The notes beneath the pieces were generated by a model. The model was not told where the DNA came from. It made no database searches and saw only the letters and a list, made by a program, of their open reading frames with translations. The position numbers were made by a program, and so were the translations under genes. A DNA stretch of 24,214 bases, taken from assembly GCA_016840185.1 (NCBI GenBank), contig JAEOSV010000014.1:1-24214 (forward strand). The letters run 5' to 3'. This document shows, piece by piece, positions 8,005 through 15,813 of this stretch; position 1 is the first letter of the stretch, and each line of letters starts with the position of its first letter. This DNA is from Candidatus Hermodarchaeota archaeon (GTDB taxonomy: Archaea > Asgardarchaeota > Hermodarchaeia > Hermodarchaeales > Hermodarchaeaceae).

Positions 8005-8517
8005 TCACCAAATCTCTATTGCCTTCACATAGCAGCCTTGTTCACAAACCCGACAATTCATGCGTTCAGGAGGAAACCTTCGACATTTTTCAATGTTGAT
8101 AATTTTAACGATGCCATCTTCAACGCGAAACACCGTCTCGGTTGTTCGGGCTGCTTTCCCAGAAGCGGTTTCTGGCTCTGCTGATGCGTCAACTGGACAA
8201 ACAACCACACAATTGCCACACCCAGTACATTTAGTTTCGTCGAGTTTCAACCCTGTTTCTTCGGTATCAAGAAGTGGAGTGATAAGATCATTGAGTTGTG
8301 TCTTTTGATCACTGTATTGGTCTTCTTCAAAAAGTGGTGTGCAATTTTTCAGTTCCACTTCACGGAGTGCTAAACGAGTGGCAAAAGCCATACAGGTCAT
8401 ACCACATTTTTTGCAATTCGTCTGGGGAAGGAGTCTATACAACTGCATGGGATTGACTTTCTTGTCTGCCATCTGTTCACGACACAGCCTATGAATACAT
8501 TTTTCGGATTTCTCCAT
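8005..8517 (-). CDS. Three-cluster iron-sulfur protein with an ACS-gamma/RnfB-type 4Fe-4S domain
   Basis: A 170-residue redox protein. Residues 35-59 form the Fe4S domain found in the acetyl-CoA synthase gamma subunit and RnfB (C35-x2-C38-x3-C42-x16-C59, preceded by LPQTN). A ferredoxin motif follows at C97-x2-C100-x2-C103-x3-CP107. The C-terminal end has C145-x9-C155-x2-C158-x3-C162, probably a third cluster. It is the first gene of the presumed operon with the FwdB-like and CooC genes and is divergent from hdrA, so it likely hands electrons to or from the FwdB-like protein, a place held by FwdG in methanogens; the architecture differs from the short two-cluster FwdG. ATG 8517 is used; an ATG at residue 16 is possible and loses only a polar leader. 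Confidence 0.82.
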   Translation of the reverse strand: MEKSEKCIHRLCREQMADKKVNPMQLYRLLPQTNCKKCGMTCMAFATRLALREVELKNCTPLFEEDQYSDQKTQLNDLITPLLDTEETGLKLDETKCTGCGNCVVVCPVDASAEPETASGKAARTTETVFRVEDGIVKIINIEKCRRFPPERMNCRVCEQGCYVKAIEIW

Positions 8518-8641
8518 TTATCTCTTCGGTAACAACCATGGGGTTTGATTTTCCTCTCGCCTTAAGAATTAAATCTGAAGATAGTAACGTACAAAGTGTT
8601 AAAGGATTTATTACCATCTGAAGTCATGGCGAAGACATCCG

Positions 8642-10057
8642 GTGAATACGGTGGCAAAGCGCACGAAGACAAAAAGAAAAAAACCCAAGCCCAAGTCAAC
8701 GCGCCGTAAAACCTCCTCCAAGGCTTCACCCCAAACAGCTCTCTTTCTTTGCCACTGTGGATCAAATATCGCCAGTATTGTGAATATTGATGCTTTAGCC
8801 CAACATTACAAGAAGCAATCAAACCTTGTTGTTGTTGACGACGCACACTTTTGTGTGGAACAAGGGTTGAATCTTATTCGAGATACGATTCGGAAGGAAA
8901 AAGTAGACCATGTTGTAATTGCGGCATGTTCCCCTCGGTTGCATGGTGAACTTATGAGCCAAACCGTTGAAGAAGCAGGCTTGAATAGGGGCAGCCTATC
9001 GATTGCGAATATCCGGGAGCAATGTAGCTGGGTGCATTGGGACAATCCCGAAGCTGCCACAGCAAAAGCACGTCTTATGATTGATGCAGCAATCAAGATG
9101 GCTCAACATGGACTCCCAATCTCTTCTGTAAGTGTTCCTATTACGAAGCGTGTTCTCGTTATTGGTGGGGGGCCCGCAGGTATCACATCCGGGCTTCAAC
9201 TCGCCAACTCTGGGTATGAAGTTGTTCTCGTGGAAAAGCATGGGTTTCTTGGTGGCCATATGGCAAAATGGGATAAACTTTTTCCTAGCCTAGATTGTAG
9301 TCTCTGTATTCTTGGACCCCTCATGACTCAGGTCGATATTCATCCAAAAATCACCGTACTCACGCTCAGTGAACTAACCGATGTCCAAGGAACCCCCGGT
9401 GCATATCAAGTCAAAATCCACCAGGAGCCCCGATATGTCGACTTGGAAACATGCAATGGCTGTAACAAGTGCTTGGAAATCTGCCCAATCGAGGAACCCA
9501 ATGAGTACAACTATGGCTTAGGTTCACGCCGGGCAATCATTCGACCATATCCGAGTTCAGTCCCACTTGCACCCTACATCGATATGGATGCGTGTGTAGG
9601 ATGTCAATCTTGCGTGGGAGTCTGTGAGAAAGAATCCATTCGGTTTGAGGATACCGAACGCGACCACACTTTCAAGGTCGGAGCAATAATCGTTGCAACA
9701 GGTTTTGAACCCTTCAACCCCGAAAATCTCCCTGAATATGGATACGAAAGGTACAGTGATGTCATCACCGCTCCTGAATTGGAACGATTACTAGATCCTG
9801 CAGGGCCCTCTCGCGGTGTTATTGTTCGACCGTCAACGGGAGAAACGCCAAAACGAGTTGCATTCGTCCAATGTGTTGGCAGTCGAGACATCCGAATTGA
9901 TCGTCCCTATTGTGGTCGTATCTGTTGTACATATGCTGTCAAAGAAGCGATTCAACTCCGGCTCTCTCAACCTGATACTGAAGTCTTCATTTTCTATACC
10001 GACATGCGAACATTTGGAAAGGGCTTTGAAGAAATGTATGAACGGGCTGCGCGTTAA
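8642..10057 (+). CDS. hdrA: HdrA-like heterodisulfide reductase subunit A, N-terminal part ending at an in-frame TAA
   Basis: 471 codons before the stop. The order is: a basic, low-complexity leader (1-30), the HdrA N-terminal domain with FLCHCGSNIA (35-44) and AACSPRLHG (94-102), FAD-binding GGGPAG (175-180), DCSLCILGP (218-226), ferredoxin motifs CNGCNKCLEICP (271-282) and CVGCQSCVGVC (318-328), and the FAD domain's FVQCVGSRD. It then stops at TAA 10055-10057 in the middle of the RAA-R-x-HGITFIRG stretch that is continuous in HdrA proteins; the homology goes on in the same frame. HdrA carries the bifurcating FAD that links ferredoxin, H2 or formate, and disulfide chemistry. The GTG at 8642 is a weak start, and an ATG at 8626 lies in another frame across an A-rich tract (8671-8683). 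It diverges from the Fe-S/fwdB operon by 124 bases. Confidence 0.88.
   Translation: MNTVAKRTKTKRKKPKPKSTRRKTSSKASPQTALFLCHCGSNIASIVNIDALAQHYKKQSNLVVVDDAHFCVEQGLNLIRDTIRKEKVDHVVIAACSPRLHGELMSQTVEEAGLNRGSLSIANIREQCSWVHWDNPEAATAKARLMIDAAIKMAQHGLPISSVSVPITKRVLVIGGGPAGITSGLQLANSGYEVVLVEKHGFLGGHMAKWDKLFPSLDCSLCILGPLMTQVDIHPKITVLTLSELTDVQGTPGAYQVKIHQEPRYVDLETCNGCNKCLEICPIEEPNEYNYGLGSRRAIIRPYPSSVPLAPYIDMDACVGCQSCVGVCEKESIRFEDTERDHTFKVGAIIVATGFEPFNPENLPEYGYERYSDVITAPELERLLDPAGPSRGVIVRPSTGETPKRVAFVQCVGSRDIRIDRPYCGRICCTYAVKEAIQLRLSQPDTEVFIFYTDMRTFGKGFEEMYERAAR
10055..10057 (+). other. In-frame TAA inside the hdrA-mvhD reading frame
   Basis: The codon before is CGT (Arg) and the codon after is CAT (His), with HdrA homology on both sides in one frame for 817 codons from 8642 to 11092. 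Other genes here (14383 and 17818, for example) end normally with TAA, so TAA is not generally recoded. It is neither TGA (selenocysteine) nor TAG (pyrrolysine). One base change at 10055 would give GAA, CAA or AAA, residues expected in this helix. Confidence 0.9.
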
Positions 10058-11092
10058 CATGGTATCACCTTCATTCGAGGGCGAGTAGCTGAAATCGAAG
10101 AAGACCCTGCCACTACGAAGCTCCTCATTCGTGCGGAAGATACTGAACTCTGTGAACCCATCGAGTTCCCAGCAGATTTAGTTGTGTTGAGTGTAGGAGT
10201 CGATCCTGCCTCCTCGAACGTGAAGCTCGCAACTTTACTCAACATCCCCTTGGATGAAAATCGCTTCTTCTTAGAAAAACACCCCAAATTGAATCCAACA
10301 GGAACCTATTCTGCCGGAATTTTCCTAGCTGGAACATCACAGGGTCCCAAAGATATTGCTGACACCGTTAGTCATGCTGGCTTAGCCGCAGCACAAGTAT
10401 CTTCGTTGCTTCACCGTCGAAAAATCGATTTGGAGGTTTATTCACCCATTGTTGATGAGGCTCTTTGTGAGAGTTGTCGGCTTTGTGAAAAAACCTGTGA
10501 TGCCAATGCCATTTCCTTTGAAGGGTCTGAGTATCCTATAATTGATGAGCTGGCATGTACTGGTTGTGGTGCCTGTGTGGCAGCTTGCCCCACAGCCGCC
10601 CTGGATTTGCCAGGGTTCACTCGCCAACAACTTCTATCTGCAGTCGATACGGCTTGTCAAGAAAATCCGCTTCGTCCCGTCATTATTGGATTTTTATGCA
10701 ACTGGTGTGCTTATGCTGCAGCGGATACCGCAGGTGTGAATAGGCTTCGGTATCCACCGCAACTGATTCCCATTCGTGTCCCCTGCACTGGTCGACTCGA
10801 CCCGTTACTCATTCTTGAAGCTTTTAGCCAAGGAGCTGATGGAGTAGCAATTCTCGGATGCCACGAAACGGATTGTCATTATCGAACCGGAATGACCAAG
10901 GCAAAAGATCGAGTGCAAAAGATGCTCCCTCTCTTGCAGGAGATGGGGATTAATCATGAACGGATAATTTTTGGTAGTACATCCGCTTCTGAAGGGTCTA
11001 AACTCACTGAAATCGTCTCAGATTTTGTTAAAGCCATCGTTGAGATGGGTCCCTTGGGTTCCGAGTTAACCGTTACAACTAAGAATCGTTAA
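10058..11092 (+). CDS. hdrA: HdrA C-terminal part fused to an MvhD/FlpD domain, same frame after the TAA
   Basis: 344 residues that continue HdrA without any frame change: the end of the FAD domain with FLAGTSQGPKDI, then ferredoxin motifs CESCRLCEKTC and CTGCGACVAACP, then an MvhD (FlpD, F420-non-reducing hydrogenase delta) domain with FLCNWCAYAAAD, RVPCTGRLDP and GCHETDCHYRTG. MvhD binds a [2Fe-2S] cluster and brings electrons from a hydrogenase or formate dehydrogenase into HdrA. Fused HdrA-MvhD proteins are known in other anaerobes. There is no ATG in frame near the break; the first usable start in frame is about TTG 10184, which would delete part of the FAD domain. I therefore see this as the second half of one gene, either read through, broken by a nonsense change, or miscalled in the assembly. 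Confidence 0.85.
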   Translation, partial: HGITFIRGRVAEIEEDPATTKLLIRAEDTELCEPIEFPADLVVLSVGVDPASSNVKLATLLNIPLDENRFFLEKHPKLNPTGTYSAGIFLAGTSQGPKDIADTVSHAGLAAAQVSSLLHRRKIDLEVYSPIVDEALCESCRLCEKTCDANAISFEGSEYPIIDELACTGCGACVAACPTAALDLPGFTRQQLLSAVDTACQENPLRPVIIGFLCNWCAYAAADTAGVNRLRYPPQLIPIRVPCTGRLDPLLILEAFSQGADGVAILGCHETDCHYRTGMTKAKDRVQKMLPLLQEMGINHERIIFGSTSASEGSKLTEIVSDFVKAIVEMGPLGSELTVTTKNR

Positions 11093-11134
11093 GCCATGTA
11101 TCGGTAACATCAGAGTTTTAAGCCAACCTTTTAC

Positions 11135-11142
11135 AAATTATA
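11135..11142 (+). promoter_or_regulatory. TATA-like box for the propeller-RING gene
   Basis: AAATTATA lies about 25-30 bases before the TTG codons at 11161 and 11170. Transcription starting near 11165 would make the TTG at 11170 an almost leaderless start and would place 11161 just outside the transcript. Confidence 0.4.
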
Positions 11143-11160
11143 CGCAGGCGACCAAGAAGG

Positions 11161-12855
11161 TTGGAATGCTTGCGGAGGACTTACACACTTTTTGCCATTT
11201 GTGTTTTATTTTCTGGATTTCTTTCAGGATTCCTCATTGCCTTCTCTTCAACTGCTACTAGTGAAAACGTTTCAAACAATAAAGTTGTCAGTACTGATTA
11301 CATCTGGAGTATGACAGATGTGGAAGATGCGGGAAATAGTATCTTCAATTCTCTTGCTCATTGCCAGCAAGGAGGGTTTATCGCCACTGGGTCAGAAATG
11401 TACAGTGGACAACCAGCGCTTATCCTTGTACGTTTTGATGATTTCGGAGTAAAAATGTGGCGAAATCTAGTCCATGATTTCATGACTCAAATCGGAATGG
11501 AAGTCATAGAATGTCGCTCTGGTGGATACGCGATTGTTGGTTATGTCTCCGAGAATAATGGTGATGCACTGCTTCTTCGTACTGATGAATTCGGACGAGA
11601 AACTTGGGTTCGCACTTTCGGACGAGTTACCCAACCTGATCGAGGAGCTGCTTTAGTTGAATGTCAATCTGGTGGATTCGCTTTTGCTGGAACAGTTAGA
11701 AATGCAAATTTTACTAATTCCGATTATTGGTTAGTTCGTACTGACTATCAAGGACACATACTTTGGGAGCGATTTTATGGTGGGCTTCGAGATGATGTCT
11801 GTCATTCACTTGTGGAATCAGAAGATGGAGGGTTTGTGCTAGGTGGGTCAACAAAGAGTTACGGGCATGGAAATGAGGATGCATGGATTCTCCGAACGAA
11901 TTCAGATGGAGATGTTTTGTGGAATACCACCTTTGGAGGTTTGCGAACTGAGATAGGATATGATATAATTCCAACCCATACTGGTGATTTTGTATTTGTT
12001 GGAGAAACAGCTACAAATGGGAATCTGGTTTCTGATGGGTTTGCCGCAACGATTCACGGTAATGGGACCCTTTTATGGAATGTAACCTTTGGAGGTGTAT
12101 CTCGAAGCCGGGCGTATGGGGTAGCTGAATGCTTCGATGGCAGCCTTGCGGTGACTGGTCAAACCGTTGATTGGGTGGGTAATTCACAGTATTACAATTT
12201 GTGGTTAGTTCGGCTAAGTGGCGAGGGCGAATTCTGGTGGAGCAAAACCTATGGGGGACAGAGAAGTGATGAAGGACGTTCTATTCTTCAAACTGAAAAT
12301 GGCGATTTTATCATAGTGGGACAAAGTAATAGTATACTGGATCACGGAACCGCAGCTTGGGGGCTTCGTGTTCCAGATATTCCACCTCTTCCAATTGATA
12401 CTAGAATTTATGGACCACCTAACTTCTTTTTCATTGGTATTGGAACAGGATTGTCAGTTCTTGTTATTTCTGGGTCATATTTCCTTTTTTACAGGAGCCG
12501 GAAGGAAATCGCTCTTCCTTGGACAAAACCATCTCGAATGGCGATTCGAAAATCATTCTTGGCCCCACGGTTGATTGAAGATTTAGCTTCTATTCTAACT
12601 GGATTGAGGAAGTGTACTAATTGTAACGAAATTTCAATGAATGAAAAGGCAAGGTGTTCTAAATGCAGACATCCCTTACACCGATGTCTGTTATGTGATG
12701 AAGCCATTCGACAAGATGACTTAATCACTTTCTGCCCTGGTTGTAATGTTTTGGCCCATCATTCTCATATGACTGAGTGGCTAGAAAAGAGACAATATTG
12801 TCCGCGATGTGGAATACAGCTCCCTATTGAACAATCAACGTTGGTTCAATCTTAG
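11161..12855 (+). CDS. Surface seven-bladed beta-propeller protein with membrane span and cytosolic zinc/RING-like tail
   Basis: 564 residues from TTG 11161 (TTG 11170 fits the TATA box better). A signal segment (about 8-28) is followed by seven repeats of about 50 residues, each with a GGF-x-x-x-G strand, a W-L-V-R-x-D-x-x-G turn and a W-x-x-x-x-G-G end, read as a seven-bladed propeller outside the cell. A span at 422-444 ends in RSRK, so the last 120 residues face the cytosol. That tail has CTNC (485-488), CSKC (499-502), CLLC (509-512), CPGC (525-528), His533/534 and His536, a W-L, and CPRC (547-550). The last part follows the C-x2-C...C-x2-C-x4-H-x2-H-x3-WL...C-P-x-C pattern of RING-like treble clefs; the first pairs look like a zinc ribbon. 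Its neighbour at 12925 is a paralogue without this tail. Function unknown; ubiquitin-type signalling is only a guess. Confidence 0.85.
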   Translation: MECLRRTYTLFAICVLFSGFLSGFLIAFSSTATSENVSNNKVVSTDYIWSMTDVEDAGNSIFNSLAHCQQGGFIATGSEMYSGQPALILVRFDDFGVKMWRNLVHDFMTQIGMEVIECRSGGYAIVGYVSENNGDALLLRTDEFGRETWVRTFGRVTQPDRGAALVECQSGGFAFAGTVRNANFTNSDYWLVRTDYQGHILWERFYGGLRDDVCHSLVESEDGGFVLGGSTKSYGHGNEDAWILRTNSDGDVLWNTTFGGLRTEIGYDIIPTHTGDFVFVGETATNGNLVSDGFAATIHGNGTLLWNVTFGGVSRSRAYGVAECFDGSLAVTGQTVDWVGNSQYYNLWLVRLSGEGEFWWSKTYGGQRSDEGRSILQTENGDFIIVGQSNSILDHGTAAWGLRVPDIPPLPIDTRIYGPPNFFFIGIGTGLSVLVISGSYFLFYRSRKEIALPWTKPSRMAIRKSFLAPRLIEDLASILTGLRKCTNCNEISMNEKARCSKCRHPLHRCLLCDEAIRQDDLITFCPGCNVLAHHSHMTEWLEKRQYCPRCGIQLPIEQSTLVQS

Positions 12856-12885
12856 AGTTGAAATAATTGTCACAAAACGTAACGA

Positions 12886-12893
12886 TTTATAAT
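12886..12893 (+). promoter_or_regulatory. TATA box for the second propeller gene
   Basis: TTTATAAT is a clear archaeal TATA box. A start of transcription about 25 bases on would fall near 12915, leaving a leader of some ten bases before TTG 12925. The second propeller gene can thus be transcribed on its own despite lying only 69 bases behind the first. Confidence 0.55.
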
Positions 12894-12924
12894 CAATGGC
12901 AATCTGAATTCTAAAGTAATACGC

Positions 12925-14310
12925 TTGAGAGGACTGCGTCTGTTGCCTAAAACTACCAGACTAATCGTTGTTATATTCCTCTCTATTGTCTTTGCTCCAA
13001 TCTCACTTTCAGCACCTTCTCTCTCTCATCCAATTCAAGCGCTCCCTGGAAGTTTTCAACAAAGAGAAAATGACCAATATTGGAGTCAAACGTTTGACGA
13101 TAATCAGTCCAGGCATGCTTACTCACTAATTGAAAGCCACCTGGGTGGATTTATTGTCACTGGGTATTCAGTCCAATCTCGCGCAGGTATTGGTGATGAA
13201 CACGTCTGGATAGCAAGGTTAGATCCAGACGGCGATATTGAATGGGAACGTTGGTATGTCGATGGGCATCGTGGATGGGGACAAGCAGTTATTGAATGCC
13301 AAAACAATGATTTTGTGATTGCTGGGGTGATCGATGATGAGTTTTCAAACATTCTTGTCTTAAGAACGGATTCACAAGGAAACCAGCTATGGGAGCAGAT
13401 TCTGAATTTTACCCAACACCAAGAAGCCTATGCTCTTACAGAATTACCCTCCGGTCGATTGATTGTGTGTGGCTGGGCATGGCATTATCGACCGACTAAC
13501 CCCATAGAGGGTTTCATCTTGTGTCTGGAAAACGATGGGTCCCTACTATGGTACCGAGAATATGGGGGGCTAGAAGATGATTGGTTCTATTCCACAACAT
13601 GGATTCCTGAAGGAGGACTTGCGTTTACTGGATTCACAGAATGTTCCAGGCGTGGAATGGAAGGTATGTGGGTGGTAAAAACCGATTTGCAAGGGAATGT
13701 AGAGTGGAACCAAACCTTCGGAGGACCGGTTTTTGACCGGGGATATAGTATCGTATGCAACGCCCAGAATGAATTAACCATTGCCGGAGTCACACAAGAT
13801 GTTGACAACAATCGGTTTGACGCCTTCATAGTACAAGCAGCATCGAATGGCTCTCAACTCTGGAATCAAACGATAGGTTTGGAACTCGATGAAGTTGCCA
13901 AAGCCATCACTGTGTGTTCAGATGGAGGTTATGCAATAACTGGTGAAATATCTCAATCAGATGAAGATCCATGGAAAGATATGCTGGTCGTTCGTCTCGA
14001 TAATGAAGGCACAGTTCTTTGGCAAAAAATCTATGGCGGGCAAGGAAATGACTTTGGTGAATCATTGGTGGAATCCATGTCAGGCGACTTGGTCCTTGCG
14101 GGATCAACATCCAGTTATGGTTTTGTAGGTGGAACAGCCTGGCTCGTTTTAGTTCCTGACGCCCCACCACCTCCTATTGACCCACGACAAGTAAATCTGC
14201 CTATCGTATTTGTGGGGTTAGGTCTTGCGTTGATTGTTTTAGGAACCATTTTGGCAGTCTTTGTCACTAGTCGAAGAGAGTATAAACGACGAATCCAAGA
14301 CTGCAATTAG
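12925..14310 (+). CDS. Surface seven-bladed beta-propeller protein, membrane-anchored paralogue
   Basis: 461 residues from TTG 12925, whose position fits the TATA box just upstream. A signal segment (about 10-30) is followed by seven repeats of about 50 residues of the same kind as in the preceding gene (motifs such as GGFIVTGYS, DGDIEWERW, YGGQGNDFGESLVES). After the last blade a Pro-rich linker (APPPPIDPR, matching PPLPIDTR in the neighbour) leads to one span (about 425-449) and a short SRREYKRR tail, with no zinc motifs. The matching architecture and linker show tandem duplication followed by gain or loss of the cytosolic zinc tail. The propeller probably binds a ligand or partner outside the cell; nothing in it shows enzymatic residues. 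Confidence 0.85.
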   Translation: MRGLRLLPKTTRLIVVIFLSIVFAPISLSAPSLSHPIQALPGSFQQRENDQYWSQTFDDNQSRHAYSLIESHLGGFIVTGYSVQSRAGIGDEHVWIARLDPDGDIEWERWYVDGHRGWGQAVIECQNNDFVIAGVIDDEFSNILVLRTDSQGNQLWEQILNFTQHQEAYALTELPSGRLIVCGWAWHYRPTNPIEGFILCLENDGSLLWYREYGGLEDDWFYSTTWIPEGGLAFTGFTECSRRGMEGMWVVKTDLQGNVEWNQTFGGPVFDRGYSIVCNAQNELTIAGVTQDVDNNRFDAFIVQAASNGSQLWNQTIGLELDEVAKAITVCSDGGYAITGEISQSDEDPWKDMLVVRLDNEGTVLWQKIYGGQGNDFGESLVESMSGDLVLAGSTSSYGFVGGTAWLVLVPDAPPPPIDPRQVNLPIVFVGLGLALIVLGTILAVFVTSRREYKRRIQDCN

Positions 14311-14382
14311 GACGGTAACAAGCGTTAAAGGCGAATATTTGGTAAACTAGACTAGCAGTCTTTCCTTGAAGGGACCGTTTGC

Positions 14383-15807
14383 ATGACAAAAGCTCAACGA
14401 GATCGTATCATTGTGGGTGAACGCCCGAAAGTCACAAGTGAAGTCTTAGATGATACGAATATTCGGTATAACTGGAAAACCTCGTTACTGAATAAGAATC
14501 TGAAATACGATCTATCACGTTGTGTCGGTTGCAGTCTCTGTCTACCTTGTCCCTGGGATGCCATCACGTTGGGTCCTGTTCAAGAAATCGCTGCGGGACG
14601 TCTCGAAGGAGCTCCCCTGATTCTGATTGATGAAGACAAATGTACATTCTGTGGATTATGCGATTCTGCTTGTTTGTTCAACGCAATCGAAGCACGCTTC
14701 GATGATGTACCCGCAGATAAAGAATATTCAAGGCTCAAGGGGCATCATGAACTCGATGAAGAAAAATGTGCACCCTGTGTTTTATGTGCAAAAATCTGTC
14801 CACGTGACGCTATTACTGTAGATGTAAAGGTGACACCTAAAACTAAACTTGTCTCTTACAAAGATCCAAAAGCGGCCCAACGAGTGCAAGATGGAAAACC
14901 CGAGGCCAAAGGCACAATTGCCATTGATGAAGACAAATGCTCATGGTGTGGGTTATGTGAACTGCTCTGCCCGGAATGCATCACCATCTACTGGTCAGAG
15001 GAGAAACCGAAACCACCGGATTTCTTACCTGCTGTGGGAATTCGTGTGGATACTACACAGTGTGACTACTGTGGTCTTTGTGAAACAATTTGTCCATCTG
15101 ATGCAATAAAAGTAACCTGTGAAAAATCTCCTTCACGGACAATTCATGAACCACAAGTTGATGGTTCCATGATAATTGATGATGGGCTTTGCGTTGATTG
15201 TACCCTCTGTGCTCAAAAATGTCCATATGAAGCCCTGGATGTTTCATTACCACTCACCGGTGATGTTGAAGTTCACAACCTCGAGAAATGTGATCCCACT
15301 GGCTGTGTCAACTGTTTCAATATTTGTCCCACCAAAGCCATCTATCCCACAGGTGACAAAGACAAAATAGCCATCAACAAAGAAATCTGTGTGTTTTGCG
15401 GAGCATGTGAGAACGCCTGTCCAGAAACAGTCCTCAAAGTTACTCGGGATAGTTACAAACTCTCCCAAATTGAAAAGGCCCGAGATTGGGAACGAGCTCG
15501 AGCACGAATGTTTTATGATCATCTGATTGGACGACAAACACCGCAAAAGGATATCTACGAGAGGGTCATCAAAGCTCCTCCCCAAAAGCCATCCACAAGG
15601 ATACAAACAAAATCCGAACGATGGTCGCCTGATGAAGTCAGTCGTCAAGATGCAAAGGAACGTATTAGACGGCTCCAAGATATCATTCAAAAGAATTGGC
15701 GGTTACGGTTACTCTTCGAACGCGGACGTGTTGACCCATTGAATATCGCCATCAAAGACGAGACAAAGAAGTACAAGAAGACAACACGAACCAAGGGTGC
15801 AAAATAA
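14383..15807 (+). CDS. fwdF: Polyferredoxin with eight 4Fe-4S motifs, FwdF-like
   Basis: 474 residues with eight cluster motifs beginning near residues 47, 87, 129, 186, 227, 270, 303 and 336. The seventh has an enlarged first spacing (C-x4-C-x2-C-x3-CP), and the second lacks the usual proline after its last Cys. FwdF of methanogens also carries eight clusters and forms the electron wire of the formylmethanofuran dehydrogenase complex. The last 120 residues (about 355-474) have no cysteines and are rich in Arg, Lys, Asp and Gln, a helical tail not needed for clusters and perhaps used for docking. ATG 14383 follows a GAAGGGACC leader. It converges with the FwdD-like gene six bases away, while the FwdB-like gene is 6.4 kb off on the other side of hdrA, so the set is split into several transcripts. 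Confidence 0.85.
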   Translation: MTKAQRDRIIVGERPKVTSEVLDDTNIRYNWKTSLLNKNLKYDLSRCVGCSLCLPCPWDAITLGPVQEIAAGRLEGAPLILIDEDKCTFCGLCDSACLFNAIEARFDDVPADKEYSRLKGHHELDEEKCAPCVLCAKICPRDAITVDVKVTPKTKLVSYKDPKAAQRVQDGKPEAKGTIAIDEDKCSWCGLCELLCPECITIYWSEEKPKPPDFLPAVGIRVDTTQCDYCGLCETICPSDAIKVTCEKSPSRTIHEPQVDGSMIIDDGLCVDCTLCAQKCPYEALDVSLPLTGDVEVHNLEKCDPTGCVNCFNICPTKAIYPTGDKDKIAINKEICVFCGACENACPETVLKVTRDSYKLSQIEKARDWERARARMFYDHLIGRQTPQKDIYERVIKAPPQKPSTRIQTKSERWSPDEVSRQDAKERIRRLQDIIQKNWRLRLLFERGRVDPLNIAIKDETKKYKKTTRTKGAK

Positions 15808-15813
15808 TACCCC

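Noticed and set aside
10055..10057. Selenocysteine or pyrrolysine at the hdrA internal stop
   Set aside because: The codon is TAA, not TGA or TAG, and I see no SECIS-like element next to it.
10184..11092. A separate gene starting at TTG 10184
   Set aside because: HdrA homology continues upstream of this codon in the same frame to the TAA at 10055, so this is only the first start-like codon after the stop.
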